This document shows, piece after piece, positions 47,173 to 56,312 of a stretch of DNA of 64,000 nt (its first letter is position 1; every line of letters starts with the position of its first letter). The stretch is from the NCBI RefSeq assembly GCF_042648505.1, contig NZ_JBHRXK010000005.1, positions 62,001-126,000 on the forward strand, written 5' to 3'. Under the pieces are notes generated by a model. It was given only the letters and a program-made list of their open reading frames with translations. It had not been told where the DNA came from and did no database searches. The position numbers and the translations under genes were made by a program. This DNA is from Lysobacter_L cavernae. Its GTDB lineage: Bacteria; Pseudomonadota; Gammaproteobacteria; Xanthomonadales; Xanthomonadaceae.

Positions 47173-48369
47173 TCAGCCGCTCGGCGGATCCAGTCGCAGC
47201 AGCTTGCCGTCGTTATCGTCGGTCAGCACATAGACCTTGCCATCGGCACCGACGCGCACGTCGCGGATCCGGGCGCCCAGCTCTTTCAGCAGACGCTCTT
47301 CGCCGGTGATCGTGTCGCCGTCGAGACTGAGCCGGATCAGGCTGCCGTCGGCGAGCGCGCCGAGAAACAGGCTGTCGTTCCACTTCGAGCCGGGATGGCC
47401 GGTGTAGAACGCCATGCCCGACAGCGCCGGTGATTTTTCCCAGACGTGGTACGGCGGCTCCATGCCCGGCGCCGAGGTGCCGACCGCCTCGGGGATCTTC
47501 AGGCCGGAGTAGTTGATGCCGTGGGTGATGACCGGCCAGCCGTAGTTCTTGCCCGGCTCGGGAATGTTGATCTCGTCGCCGCCGCGCGGGCCGTGCTCGG
47601 CCTCCCAGATTTTTCCGGTGCGCGGATCGGTGGCCAGCGACTGCATGTTGCGGTGGCCGTAGCTCCAGATTTCCGGGCGCGCGTCCTTGCGGCCAACGAA
47701 GGGGTTGTCGGCCGGCACGCTGCCGTCCAGGTTCAGGCGGACCAGCTTGCCCTGCAGCATGTCGAGCTTCTGCGAGGTCGGGCGGTCGTTGCGCTCGCCC
47801 TGACTGATGAAGACGTGACCCTTGCCGTCGAAGGCGATGCGTGAGCCGAAGTGGTTCGGCCCGACCAGCTTGGGTTCCTGTCGGTAGAACACCTTCACCT
47901 CGGACAGCGTGCTGTCGCCCAGCGTGGCCGTCGCCACCGCGGTGCCGGCACTGCCGTCCGGGCCGGGCTCGGAATAACTCAGGAAGATGCGCTTGCTGGT
48001 CGCGAAATCAGGCGCCAGCACGACATCGAGCAGGCCGCCCTGACCCTCGGCCCACACTTTCGGCACGCCTTCGAGCGGCGACGAGACCGCGCCCGCGGCG
48101 GAGACGCGACGCAGGCGCCCGGGACGCTCGGTCACCAGGAACCCGCCGTCGGGGAGCAGCGCGACGCTCCACGGATGCTCGAGGCCGGCGGCGATCTGGA
48201 CGACCTGCACCTGGCCCGCCTGGCTGCCTACGGTCTGGGTGGGCTGGGCCTTGGCGGCGGGTTGGGCCGCGGCAGGCGCGGCGGTTTCCTCGCCTTGCCG
48301 TGCCTGGCAGGCGACGAGCGTCAGCGAAAGGGCGAAGGCGAGGGTGGTGCAGTGCACGGCGTGGCGCAT
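47173..48369 (-). CDS. PQQ-dependent aldose sugar dehydrogenase-like lipoprotein
   Basis: A 398-residue lipoprotein: the signal MRHAVHCTTLAFALSLTLVA ends in the lipobox LVAC. A beta-propeller of the soluble glucose/aldose dehydrogenase type (YliI-like) follows: AAGLEHPWSVALLPDGGFLV, WAEGQGGLLDVVLAPDF, NHFGSRIAFDGKGHVFISQG, RPEIWSYGHRNMQSLATDP, EAEHGPRGGDEINIPEPGKN and YGWPVITHGINY. PQQ and calcium ligands are expected in the WSYGHRN and GDEIN loops. Oxidises sugars in the periplasm; the preferred sugar is unknown. Confidence 0.93.
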   Translation of the reverse strand: MRHAVHCTTLAFALSLTLVACQARQGEETAAPAAAQPAAKAQPTQTVGSQAGQVQVVQIAAGLEHPWSVALLPDGGFLVTERPGRLRRVSAAGAVSSPLEGVPKVWAEGQGGLLDVVLAPDFATSKRIFLSYSEPGPDGSAGTAVATATLGDSTLSEVKVFYRQEPKLVGPNHFGSRIAFDGKGHVFISQGERNDRPTSQKLDMLQGKLVRLNLDGSVPADNPFVGRKDARPEIWSYGHRNMQSLATDPRTGKIWEAEHGPRGGDEINIPEPGKNYGWPVITHGINYSGLKIPEAVGTSAPGMEPPYHVWEKSPALSGMAFYTGHPGSKWNDSLFLGALADGSLIRLSLDGDTITGEERLLKELGARIRDVRVGADGKVYVLTDDNDGKLLRLDPPSG

Positions 48370-48402
48370 GGGAAAGGTCCGGTGCGGAGGGCGAACGAGG
48401 GG

Positions 48403-50301
48403 TCAACGATAACCGGCGGCCTGGAGTTCGAACAATTCGGCGTAGCGACCGCCCTGGGCCAGCAGTTCGGTGTGGGTGCCGCTGGCCTCGAGCCGGCCTT
48501 CGGCCAGCACCAGGATGCGGTCGGCCATGCGCACGCTGCTGAAGCGGTGCGAGATCAGCACCGCGGTCTTGTCGTCGGACAGTTCCTTGAAGCGCTGGAA
48601 CACCTCGAACTCGCTGCGCGCATCGAGCGCGGCCGTCGGTTCGTCGAGGATCATCACCTGCGCATCGCGCATGTAGGCACGCGCGATCGCGATCTTCTGC
48701 CACTGGCCACCGGACAGGTCGACGCCGGTCTTGAAGCGGCGTCCGATCAACTGGTGGTAGCCGTGCGGCAGCGGCTCGATCACCTGGTCGGCCATCGCCC
48801 GGCGCGCGGCCTCGCGGATGCGGTCGTCGTCGTTCATCGCGTCGATCTGGCCGACGCCGATGTTCTCGCCGGCGGTGAGGTGGTAGCGCACGAAGTCCTG
48901 GAAGATCACGCCGATGTTGGCGCGCAGGTCGTCCAGGTCGTATTCGCGCAGATCGCGGCCGTCGAGCAGGATGCGGCCCTCGTCGGGGTCGTACAGCCGT
49001 GCCAGCAGCTTGACCAGGGTGGTCTTGCCGGCGCCGTTCTCGCCGACCAGGGCCAGCACCTCGCCGGCGTGCAGCTCGAAATTCAGGCCGCGCAATGCCC
49101 ACTTCTCGGCATCGGGATAATGGAAGCCGACGTTCTCGAAGACGAAGCCGCGCGTGATCGGCATCGGCACCGGAACCGGCTGCGGTGGCGAGGTGATCTC
49201 CGGCTCGATCTCGAAGAACGAGAACAGGTCTTCGAGATACAGTGCCTGCCCGGCGACCTGCGAGAAGCCGACCAGCAGGCCTTCCAGCAACTGCCGCAGG
49301 CGACGGAAGCTGCCGGCGAGGAAGGTCAGGTCGCCGATGCTGAAGTCGCCCTTGACCGTGCGCCAGGCGATATACGCGTACGCGATGTAGTAGCCGAGCG
49401 TGCCCAACGCCGCCAGCAGCGCCCCCCAGAACGCGCGCCGACGCGCGAGGGCGCGATTGGCGCGGAAGAACTTGTCGGCCAGTTCGCGGTACTTGGCGAC
49501 CAGGTATTTGTGGAGGTTGAAGATCTTCACCTCCTTGGCAGTCTCGACACTGGCGCCCATCTGGCGGATGTATTCGAGCTGGCGCCGCTCCGGGGTCCAG
49601 GCGTAGTTGAGCGAGTAACCCAGCGCGTTGAAGTGCGCTTCGCCGACGAAGGCCGGAATCAGCGCGATCGCCAGCAGCAGGATCAGCCACGGCGCGTACA
49701 CCAACAGGCCGATGGCGAAGCTGACCACTGTGATGGAGTCCTGCACCTGGCCGAACAGCTGGCTCATCAGGTTCATGCGGCCCATGGTCTGCCGGCGCGC
49801 ACGGTCGAGCTTGTCCTGCAGGTCCGGGTCCTCGAAGTCCTCGAGATCGAGCGTGGCCGCGTGTTCCATCAAGCGCACGCTGGTGGCGTTGGTGAACAGC
49901 TCCGACAACAGCGCATCGCCATAGCTGATCAGGCGGCCGAGCAGGTCGGAGCCGATCGCCAGGCCGAACTCCAGGATCAGCAACCACATCAGCGTATCGA
50001 GCTGGCCGCTGTGCCAGGCGGTGGCGATCGTGCCGAAGCCGCCGCCGGTGGCGACCAGGCGCACGGCCTCGTCGATGATCAGCTTGCCGACGTACAGCGT
50101 GGCGATCGGCAGGAAGGCACGGACGATGCGCAGGCCAAGCGTGGCCAGGGTCAGGCTGGGACTGGTCGCCCAGATCTGTCGCAGGAACGGCGGCAGGTTG
50201 CGCAGTGCGTTGAAGCGCTCGCGCAGGCTGGGCTTGCCGCCGCCGGGCGTCGCCGCTGATGCCGGACTCGGAGCAGAAGGGCTGTCGTCGACTTGGGCCA
50301 T
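48403..50301 (-). CDS. ABC transporter, fused permease and ATPase (exporter type)
   Basis: A 632-residue inner-membrane half-transporter, likely a homodimer. A Pro/Ser-rich cytosolic N-terminus precedes about six membrane helices (residues 60-330), then the NBD with Walker A ALVGENGAGKTTLVKLL, Q-loop VIFQDF, signature DLSGGQWQKIAIARAY, Walker B VMILDEPTAALD and H-loop LISHRFSS. The substrate cannot be told; peptides, lipids and drugs are all possible for this ABCB-like group. The start MAQVDDSP at 50301 is preferred over an in-frame one 8 codons upstream. Divergent from fumarase. Confidence 0.93.
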   Translation of the reverse strand: MAQVDDSPSAPSPASAATPGGGKPSLRERFNALRNLPPFLRQIWATSPSLTLATLGLRIVRAFLPIATLYVGKLIIDEAVRLVATGGGFGTIATAWHSGQLDTLMWLLILEFGLAIGSDLLGRLISYGDALLSELFTNATSVRLMEHAATLDLEDFEDPDLQDKLDRARRQTMGRMNLMSQLFGQVQDSITVVSFAIGLLVYAPWLILLLAIALIPAFVGEAHFNALGYSLNYAWTPERRQLEYIRQMGASVETAKEVKIFNLHKYLVAKYRELADKFFRANRALARRRAFWGALLAALGTLGYYIAYAYIAWRTVKGDFSIGDLTFLAGSFRRLRQLLEGLLVGFSQVAGQALYLEDLFSFFEIEPEITSPPQPVPVPMPITRGFVFENVGFHYPDAEKWALRGLNFELHAGEVLALVGENGAGKTTLVKLLARLYDPDEGRILLDGRDLREYDLDDLRANIGVIFQDFVRYHLTAGENIGVGQIDAMNDDDRIREAARRAMADQVIEPLPHGYHQLIGRRFKTGVDLSGGQWQKIAIARAYMRDAQVMILDEPTAALDARSEFEVFQRFKELSDDKTAVLISHRFSSVRMADRILVLAEGRLEASGTHTELLAQGGRYAELFELQAAGYR

Positions 50302-50536
50302 GCGCTGATTCTGCCTGCCTTGCATGTTTTACGGGTGAAGGCAGTCCCGCATTTCACGCACGGCTGCCGACGCTCGATATCGCTGTCGACGGCAGTGCTG
50401 GTCATTGGCTGACCGAGATGATCGTCGGCGCGCGGGAGGGCGCAGCCAAGGCCGTGGTCGAGGAACGCAAGCAGGTCACCCCGAAACGGATCGCAAAGGT
50501 CGCCCGAAGAGACCCCCTGCCATGGCCGGGTAAACT

Positions 50537-52147
50537 ATGCGCCCCACCGCCAGCCCGATGCCCGCCGTGAGCCGCACTGTTTCCGCCTCCTCCAGCAACT
50601 CCGTTTCTTCCCAGCCGGCTTCTTTCCAGCCTGTGTCGATCAAGCAGGAAGACCTGATCCAGTCCATCGCTGACGGACTGCAGTACATCAGCTACTACCA
50701 CCCGGTCGATTACATCCGCAGCCTCGCTAAAGCCTATGAGCGCGAGGAGTCGCCGGCGGCCAAGGACGCCATCGCCCAGATCCTGATCAACTCGCGCATG
50801 TGCGCTGAGGGCCATCGCCCGATCTGCCAGGACACCGGCATCGTCACCGTGTTCCTCGAGATCGGCATGAACGTGCGCTGGGACGACGCCACGATGGGCG
50901 TGGAGGACATGGTCCACGAGGGCGTGCGCCGCGCCTACAACCACCCCGACAACAAGCTGCGCGCCTCGGTGCTGGCCGATCCAGCCGGCAAGCGCACCAA
51001 CACGAAGGACAACACGCCCGGCGTGGTCAACGTCAAGATCGTGCCGGGCAACACGGTGGACGTGATCGTCGCCGCCAAGGGCGGTGGCTCGGAAGCCAAG
51101 AGCAAGTTCGCCATGCTCAACCCGTCCGACTCGATCGTCGACTGGGTGCTCAAGACCGTGCCGACCATGGGCGCCGGCTGGTGCCCGCCGGGCATGCTTG
51201 GCATCGGCATCGGTGGCACCGCCGAGAAGGCGATGCTGCTGGCGAAGGAGTCGCTGATGGAGCCGATCGACATCACCGAGCTGCAGGCACGTGGCGCATC
51301 CAACCGCGCCGAGGAGCTGCGCCTGGAGCTGTACGACAAGGTCAACGCGCTCGGCATCGGCGCGCAGGGCCTGGGCGGCCTGACCACGGTGCTCGACATC
51401 AAGGTCAAGGATTACCCGACCCACGCCGCCAACCTGCCGGTGGCGCTGATCCCGAACTGCGCGGCCACCCGCCACGCCCATTTCACACTCGACGGCAGCG
51501 GTCCGGTGATGCTCGACCCGCCGTCGCTCAAGGACTGGCCGGAGCTGACCTACGACGCTTCCAAGGGCCGCCGCGTCGATCTCGATACGATCACCCCGGA
51601 AGACGTCGCCAGCTGGAAGCCCGGCGAGGTGCTGCTGCTCAACGGCAAGCTGCTGACCGGCCGCGACGCCGCGCACAAGCGCATGGTCGACATGCTCAAC
51701 AAGGGCGAGACGCTGCCGGTCGATCTGCGCGGCCGCTTCATCTACTACGTCGGCCCGGTCGATCCGGTGCGCGACGAGGTCGTCGGCCCGGCCGGTCCGA
51801 CCACCGCCACGCGCATGGACAAGTTCACCGAGCAGGTGCTCAGCCAGACCGGCCTGCTTGGCATGGTCGGCAAAGCCGAGCGCGGCCCGCTCGCGATCGA
51901 GGCGATCCGCAAGCACCGGTCGGCCTACCTGATGGCGGTCGGTGGCGCGGCCTACCTGGTGTCGAAGGCGATCAAGGCGGCCCGCGTGGTTGGTTTCGCC
52001 GACCTCGGCATGGAGGCGATCTACGAGTTCACCGTGCAGGACATGCCGGTGACGGTCGCGGTCGATTCGACCGGCGAATCGGTGCACCAGGCCGGCCCGC
52101 GCGAGTGGCAGGCGAAGATCGGCAAGATCCCGGTGGTGGTTGCCTGA
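50537..52147 (+). CDS. Class I (iron-sulfur) fumarate hydratase
   Basis: A 536-residue TCA-cycle enzyme interconverting fumarate and malate. Features: GHRPICQDTGIVTVFLEIGM with a cluster Cys near residue 97, GWCPPGMLGIGIGGTAEKAM, IPNCAATRHAHF with another Cys, and the C-terminal beta half (YVGPVDPVRDEVVGPAGPTT, DLGMEAIYEFTVQDMPVTVA). Length fits single-subunit FumA/FumB-type fumarases (about 548). The start is either 50537 or the ATG at 50558; the first ~35 residues are a Ser-rich extension. TAAACT directly before 50537 could be a -10 box, which would favour the later start. Confidence 0.95.
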   Translation: MRPTASPMPAVSRTVSASSSNSVSSQPASFQPVSIKQEDLIQSIADGLQYISYYHPVDYIRSLAKAYEREESPAAKDAIAQILINSRMCAEGHRPICQDTGIVTVFLEIGMNVRWDDATMGVEDMVHEGVRRAYNHPDNKLRASVLADPAGKRTNTKDNTPGVVNVKIVPGNTVDVIVAAKGGGSEAKSKFAMLNPSDSIVDWVLKTVPTMGAGWCPPGMLGIGIGGTAEKAMLLAKESLMEPIDITELQARGASNRAEELRLELYDKVNALGIGAQGLGGLTTVLDIKVKDYPTHAANLPVALIPNCAATRHAHFTLDGSGPVMLDPPSLKDWPELTYDASKGRRVDLDTITPEDVASWKPGEVLLLNGKLLTGRDAAHKRMVDMLNKGETLPVDLRGRFIYYVGPVDPVRDEVVGPAGPTTATRMDKFTEQVLSQTGLLGMVGKAERGPLAIEAIRKHRSAYLMAVGGAAYLVSKAIKAARVVGFADLGMEAIYEFTVQDMPVTVAVDSTGESVHQAGPREWQAKIGKIPVVVA

Positions 52148-52161
52148 CGGCACCCGGTACG

Positions 52162-52183
52162 CGCCGGCACACAGGTGCCGGTG
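52162..52183. terminator. Hairpin between convergent fumarase and patatin genes
   Basis: CGCCGGCAC (52162-52170) pairs with GTGCCGGTG (52175-52183) with one weak pair around a 4-base loop. It lies 15 bases after the fumarase stop and could act for either strand; there is no clear U-run. Confidence 0.45.
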
Positions 52184-52213
52184 CGGTCGCGCCACGGTCT
52201 GGCGGAAACGACG

Positions 52214-53170
52214 CTACAAGCGCGTCGCCAACGCCGCGAGTTTCTTCCGGGTGGAAGCCTGCAGCAGGTAGTTCTGCGCCATCGCCTCGAGCCCGGCGAG
52301 GTTGGTCGAACTGACATCGTCGAGGTCGTCGAGTCCGGTCAGCAGCTCGGCCTGCAAGCGGAAATAGCCGTCGCCGACCAGATGCTGGGCGATGTAGTCG
52401 ACGGCATCGGTGTTGCCATCGAACAGCACGTCGATGATCGGGATCGCCCACTCCAGCGCCCCCCATTCCTGCGCTGATTTCAGCTCGATCGGGCGGTTGC
52501 GCTCGCCGGTGCCGACCGACAGCACCACCAGGTCGTGCGCGTTGTCGACGCGCGCGTCCTTGCGCAGGGCCTCGGCGATCGCGCAGGCGGTCGGGTTGTT
52601 CGCGACCACGCCGCCGTCGATCATGGCGCGCTTGCGTCCCTCGATGGTCATCGGGTGCGCGGGGAAGTAGGTCGGGGCGGCCGAGGACGCGCGGCAGACC
52701 TCCCACATCGGCAGGTCGGCGTGTTCGGGCTTGAAGCTCTTGAGCACCAGCGGCGTGCGCGAGATCGTGTCGTAGCTGGTGACCAGCAGGGGCTTCTTGG
52801 CCTGGCCCAGCGTGGTCGTGCCGAAGGTCTTCTTCAACACTTTCTCCAGGCCCTTGCCGTCGTAACGCGGCGCCGACACGCCTTGGCTCAAGAAACGTCC
52901 GGTCCGTGACCACAGGCGGTCGGCCATGCCCGGGAAGATCGTGTGGCGTTGCGCGCGGTACAGCTCGGCCATCTGTTGCGGGGCCAGGCCGATGGCCAGT
53001 CCGCAGGCCACCAGTGCGCCGGTGGAGCTGCCTGCCAGCAGGTCGAAATTCTTCAGCAGTCCGGGCTTGCCGGCTTGGGCCAGCGCATCCTCGACGCCGC
53101 CCAGCCATACGCAGCTGACCAGGCCGCGGATGCCGCCGCCGTCGAGGGAAAGGATACGGCGCATTTTCAT
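52214..53170 (-). CDS. Patatin-like phospholipase
   Basis: A 318-residue cytosolic lipid acyl hydrolase. The oxyanion loop is RRILSLDGGGIRG (DGGGxRG), nucleophile Ser49 in the elbow AGSSTGALVA, and catalytic Asp185 in MIDGGVVANNP; EVCRASSAAPTYFPA is also conserved in patatins. The start at 53170 has AGGAG nearby and gives the canonical beginning. It resembles the COG3621 group, which includes CapV-like enzymes, but no cyclic-nucleotide synthase is adjacent. It is downstream of pldA on the same strand, 96 bases away. Confidence 0.92.
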   Translation of the reverse strand: MKMRRILSLDGGGIRGLVSCVWLGGVEDALAQAGKPGLLKNFDLLAGSSTGALVACGLAIGLAPQQMAELYRAQRHTIFPGMADRLWSRTGRFLSQGVSAPRYDGKGLEKVLKKTFGTTTLGQAKKPLLVTSYDTISRTPLVLKSFKPEHADLPMWEVCRASSAAPTYFPAHPMTIEGRKRAMIDGGVVANNPTACAIAEALRKDARVDNAHDLVVLSVGTGERNRPIELKSAQEWGALEWAIPIIDVLFDGNTDAVDYIAQHLVGDGYFRLQAELLTGLDDLDDVSSTNLAGLEAMAQNYLLQASTRKKLAALATRL

Positions 53171-53266
53171 CGGGACGTCTCCTGGCACATGGACTCCTGT
53201 CTCCGCTAAGTGGACGTAATGATCGGCGAAGCGCGTCGCAAGGACTGCGACCTGCGACGCGTTCGC

Positions 53267-54457
53267 TCAGTACCACTCCAGCAGCGAAATGCCCAGGCCA
53301 ATGTAGGTCGCGCGGTGGTTGTAGTCGATCAGGCTTTCACCGTAGCCGTCGAAGATCTGCACGTGGCCGCGCAGGCTGTTGTGGATCGGGAAGCCCCATT
53401 CCAGCTGCACCGCGCCGTGCGACTTGTCGCCGCCACGCAGCGAGTGCCGGCCCATCAGCGATACCTCGTGGCCGTTGCGGCTGTAGACCAGCGTGGCATC
53501 GCCACGGCCCACGTAATCCTCGATGTCGGCATTGTTGTCGTCACTGGCGCTTTCCGGCACGCGCCACCATGGACGGATCGTCAGCGCCCAGTTCTCGCGG
53601 TCCAGGCCGATCATGCCGATCACGCGGTTCCAGCTGCGCGAGAGCGGGTCGGCACGGCCGTTGGACTGGTGGGTGAAGCCGATGCCGGCCATGCGTCCCT
53701 TCCAGCCGCCGATGCTGTAGTTGTTGCGGAACACCAGCATGCCTTCGGGTTCGTAGTTGGTTTCACGGAACGGGCGCGACTCGTCGGCGTTGTAGACCTG
53801 CCAGTGCGAGACCTGGGTGTACGCCAGCCACAGGTCGCCGTTGTCGCCGAAGATGTTCTCCCAGGCCTTGGTCTTGAAGCTGACCTGGAACTTGGCTTCG
53901 GTCGGCTGGATGTTCAGCGGCTGCGTCACCGTGTTGTTCGGATTGGGCGAGTGCGGCGTCTCGTTGACGTCGCTGCTCCAGAGCATCGGTAACAGATAGA
54001 CCGGCTTGTAGGCGCGGAAGTTGAAGATGCCCAGCTTGGAGTCCTTGGCCAACTCCCAGCGGCTGTCGAGCAGCGATCCCTTGCCGGCGTTGGCGATCGC
54101 GCGGGTCAGCGGGTCTTCGTGCCGGTACAGGTCGCTGCTCGGCGCCGATTGCGGTTCCGGCGCGGCCTCGGTGGAAGGCATGGCCGGGGCGACCGCTTCG
54201 CCGAGGGCCAGATTCTGTTGGATCGCCTTGGCTTCCTTCGCGGCGATGTCGGCGTTGTGCGTGTCGCGGGCGACCCGGCCGAGCGCGGCGTCGTAGCAGG
54301 CAAGGCGGTCGGCATCGACGGTGATGGCCACGCAGGCTTCCGGGGTGGCGGCGCTGGGAATGGATTGCGCCTGCGCCAGTGCCGGCGTCGCCAGGATCGC
54401 CATCAACAACAGTGGGCGGGAAGCGAGAGAAGGGGACTGCGTTCGATCTTGAAGCAT
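53267..54457 (-). CDS. pldA: Outer-membrane phospholipase A
   Basis: A 396-residue OmPLA-type protein with a signal peptide (LASRPLLLMAILATPALAQA). An N-terminal region with a Cys pair (EACVAITVDADRLACYDAAL) precedes the 12-strand barrel. The catalytic site is GFTHQSNGRADPLSRSWNR: His263, Ser265 and Asn277 have the same spacing as E. coli His142, Ser144 and Asn156. The C-terminus ends IGLGISLLEWY, aromatic-terminated as for barrels. The enzyme cleaves misplaced phospholipids in the outer leaflet; dimerisation activates the family. The N-terminal extension is longer than in E. coli PldA (289 residues). Confidence 0.95.
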   Translation of the reverse strand: MLQDRTQSPSLASRPLLLMAILATPALAQAQSIPSAATPEACVAITVDADRLACYDAALGRVARDTHNADIAAKEAKAIQQNLALGEAVAPAMPSTEAAPEPQSAPSSDLYRHEDPLTRAIANAGKGSLLDSRWELAKDSKLGIFNFRAYKPVYLLPMLWSSDVNETPHSPNPNNTVTQPLNIQPTEAKFQVSFKTKAWENIFGDNGDLWLAYTQVSHWQVYNADESRPFRETNYEPEGMLVFRNNYSIGGWKGRMAGIGFTHQSNGRADPLSRSWNRVIGMIGLDRENWALTIRPWWRVPESASDDNNADIEDYVGRGDATLVYSRNGHEVSLMGRHSLRGGDKSHGAVQLEWGFPIHNSLRGHVQIFDGYGESLIDYNHRATYIGLGISLLEWY

Positions 54458-54536
54458 GCGGGGGGCTCACGTTTCACGCGGGAAGAGTCCGACGGAGTGT
54501 TGCATCCGCCGCGGGCGAGTGGGGTGAATGACGGGT

Positions 54537-55022
54537 CTAGAAAAACCAGGCGAATGCGAACAGGCCGAGCATGGCGCAGGCCAGGCCGAGTTTGAGCACG
54601 ACGCCGGCAAGGATGCCGAGCCAGGTACCGAAGCCGACCCGGGCGGCTTGATGAACCTGGCGGCCGTGGATGAGTTCACCGGTCAACGCACCGACGAACG
54701 GCCCGACGAACACCCCGGCCAGTCCGAATGCCAGACCGGCGAAGGTGCCGATCACCGCGCCGAGCAGGGCCAGGCGGCTGGCGCCGACGCGTTTGGCACC
54801 CAGCGCCGTGGCCAGGAAGTCGATGCCCAGGGACAGCAGCGTCAACAGGCCCAGCACCACCAGCATCCCCCAGCCGACCTGCTGGAAATGCCCCGCCCAC
54901 GACGCCAGCAACATGCCGGCGAAAACTAGCGGCAATCCGGGCAGCGCCGGCAGCACCGTGCCGGCGATTCCGACCAGGATCAATACCCCGGCCAACACAT
55001 AATAAATAGCCTGAAAATCCAT
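54537..55022 (-). CDS. DUF456 family membrane protein
   Basis: A 161-residue integral membrane protein starting [20 protein letters not shown] with about five hydrophobic segments. [20 protein letters not shown] and [20 protein letters not shown] are typical of DUF456, with glycine-zipper-like helices. Function unknown. The start at 55022 gives a clean first helix. Divergent from the cold-shock gene. Confidence 0.88.
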   Translation of the reverse strand: MDFQAIYYVLAGVLILVGIAGTVLPALPGLPLVFAGMLLASWAGHFQQVGWGMLVVLGLLTLLSLGIDFLATALGAKRVGASRLALLGAVIGTFAGLAFGLAGVFVGPFVGALTGELIHGRQVHQAARVGFGTWLGILAGVVLKLGLACAMLGLFAFAWFF

Positions 55023-55236
55023 GCCGAATCCCTGTGCTGACGGGCCTTTTGGCCCCGATTGCATTTTCACCCAGCGCGGGGTACTTTGCGGGCGCTGTGT
55101 TTGCCAGGGTCACCGTGAATCGTGGCCCGATGCGGTTGATCCATCGATCCGCTACATCGTTGCACCTCGCTTCCTCCTTGCAACCAGCACGCCGCGCAAG
55201 CGGTGTTATCAACCAAACGTTTCAAGGAGCAAGTCA

Positions 55237-55446
55237 ATGTCGAACCGTGAAACCGGTACCGTCAAGTGGTTCAACGATGCCAAGGGCTTCGGCTTCATCA
55301 GCCGTGAGAACGGCGAGGACGTGTTCGTGCACTTCCGCGCGATCCAGTCGCAGGGCTTCAAGAGCCTGAAGGAAGGCCAGAAGGTCTCCTTCACCGTCGT
55401 CCAGGGCCAGAAGGGCCTGCAGGCTGACGCCGTCGAGCCGATGTAA
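55237..55446 (+). CDS. cspA: Cold-shock-domain protein (CspA family)
   Basis: A 69-residue OB-fold RNA/ssDNA-binding chaperone. RNP1 KGFGFI and RNP2 VFVHF lie in [20 protein letters not shown] and [11 protein letters not shown]; length and sequence are canonical. AAGGAGC is 8 bases before the ATG. The 5' region (about 55100-55236) is a long leader without another gene, as is common for csp mRNAs. A terminator follows at 55501-55525. Confidence 0.97.
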   Translation: MSNRETGTVKWFNDAKGFGFISRENGEDVFVHFRAIQSQGFKSLKEGQKVSFTVVQGQKGLQADAVEPM

Positions 55447-55500
55447 GGCGCACCGCCTGATTCTGGCGCGCCATCAGGCGACGTCGTTTTCAGGATATGA

Positions 55501-55525
55501 AAAACCCGGCATCGGCCGGGTTTTT
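55501..55525 (+). terminator. Rho-independent terminator of the cold-shock gene
   Basis: AAAACCCGGC (55501-55510), loop ATCG, GCCGGGTTTTT (55515-55525). A GC stem with a T-run, 55 bases after the cspA stop. Confidence 0.9.
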
Positions 55526-55571
55526 CTTTATCAGCGGGAAATTCCGAAGCGGCGGGCGCCGATAACCAAAA

Positions 55572-55599
55572 CAAACGACCCGCAAGCGCGGGCCGTTTG
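55572..55599 (-). terminator. Terminator-like hairpin of the glycine-zipper gene
   Basis: AAACGACCCGC (55573-55583), loop AAGC, GCGGGCCGTTT (55588-55598), one wobble pair. On the minus strand it is followed by GTTTTGG. It lies about 80 bases after the stop of the minus-strand glycine-zipper gene. Confidence 0.6.
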
Positions 55600-55677
55600 C
55601 CGATGTCGATGGAATATCCGGTGCGCATCGGGCGGTTATCTGTGCAGGTATATCTGTATAGGTATATCCGCCCCGTA

Positions 55678-56160
55678 TTAGCGGACCCAGGCGCGGCCGT
55701 TGTAGACGCGCACGTAGGCGCCTTCGCGGATGCCGTCGAGATCCTTCTGCGTGACCACCGTGGTGCGGCCGTCGTTCATGCGGACGTAGACGTTGTAGGA
55801 CCCGCTGCCGGTGTTCTTCTGGATCGCGTTGCCGGCGAGCGCGCCACCCACCGCGCCGGCCGCGGCGGCGATGTTCTGGTTGCCCTTGCTGCCGCCGGTA
55901 TGGGAGGAGATTTCGTGGCCGGCCACGGCGCCGACGATGCCACCGAGCACGGCGCCGGTCGCGCTGGGCGCGCTGCTGCCGGCCGCGACCTGTTCGATGC
56001 GGGTCACGGTGCCGCAGTCGTAGCAGTCGGCTGTGCTGGTGCTTCCGCCATAACTCGGCGGCGGCGCGCTGCCGTAGCCAGGCGACGTGCTGGCGCAACC
56101 GGCCAGGGCAAGTGCGGCGGCCGTAGCCACGCCGAGAAGACGGAGCGTCTGGGTGTTCAT
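55678..56160 (-). CDS. Glycine-zipper 2TM lipoprotein (SlyB-like)
   Basis: A 160-residue lipoprotein: MNTQTLRLLGVATAAALALA, lipobox LAGC. A Ser/Gly/Tyr-rich linker with CYDC (STADCYDCGTVTRIEQV) precedes a glycine-zipper hairpin (AVLGGIVGAVAGHEISSHTG and AAAAGAVGGALAGNAIQKNT) and a short C-terminal domain (YNVYVRMNDGRTTVVTQKDL). Envelope protein, likely outer membrane; exact role unknown. A hairpin terminator lies downstream. Confidence 0.9.
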   Translation of the reverse strand: MNTQTLRLLGVATAAALALAGCASTSPGYGSAPPPSYGGSTSTADCYDCGTVTRIEQVAAGSSAPSATGAVLGGIVGAVAGHEISSHTGGSKGNQNIAAAAGAVGGALAGNAIQKNTGSGSYNVYVRMNDGRTTVVTQKDLDGIREGAYVRVYNGRAWVR

Positions 56161-56312
56161 GGGGTTCTCCTTCAGTGGAGGCGGTGGCAAGCCGTCAGGA
56201 TTGGGCCACGTGGGTAGAAGCTAGACGCCGGCCAGTGAACCGCCGATCAATGCGGGCCGCCGCGGCTGCATTCAGCGCGCGGCGGGAGAGGTGCAGGCCG
56301 CCTTGACGCGAC

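Noticed and set aside
52214..53170. CBASS-type anti-phage system (CapV-like patatin)
   Set aside because: The patatin resembles CapV, but no CD-NTase, HORMA, TRIP13 or Cap2/Cap3 gene is nearby; the neighbours are fumarase and pldA.
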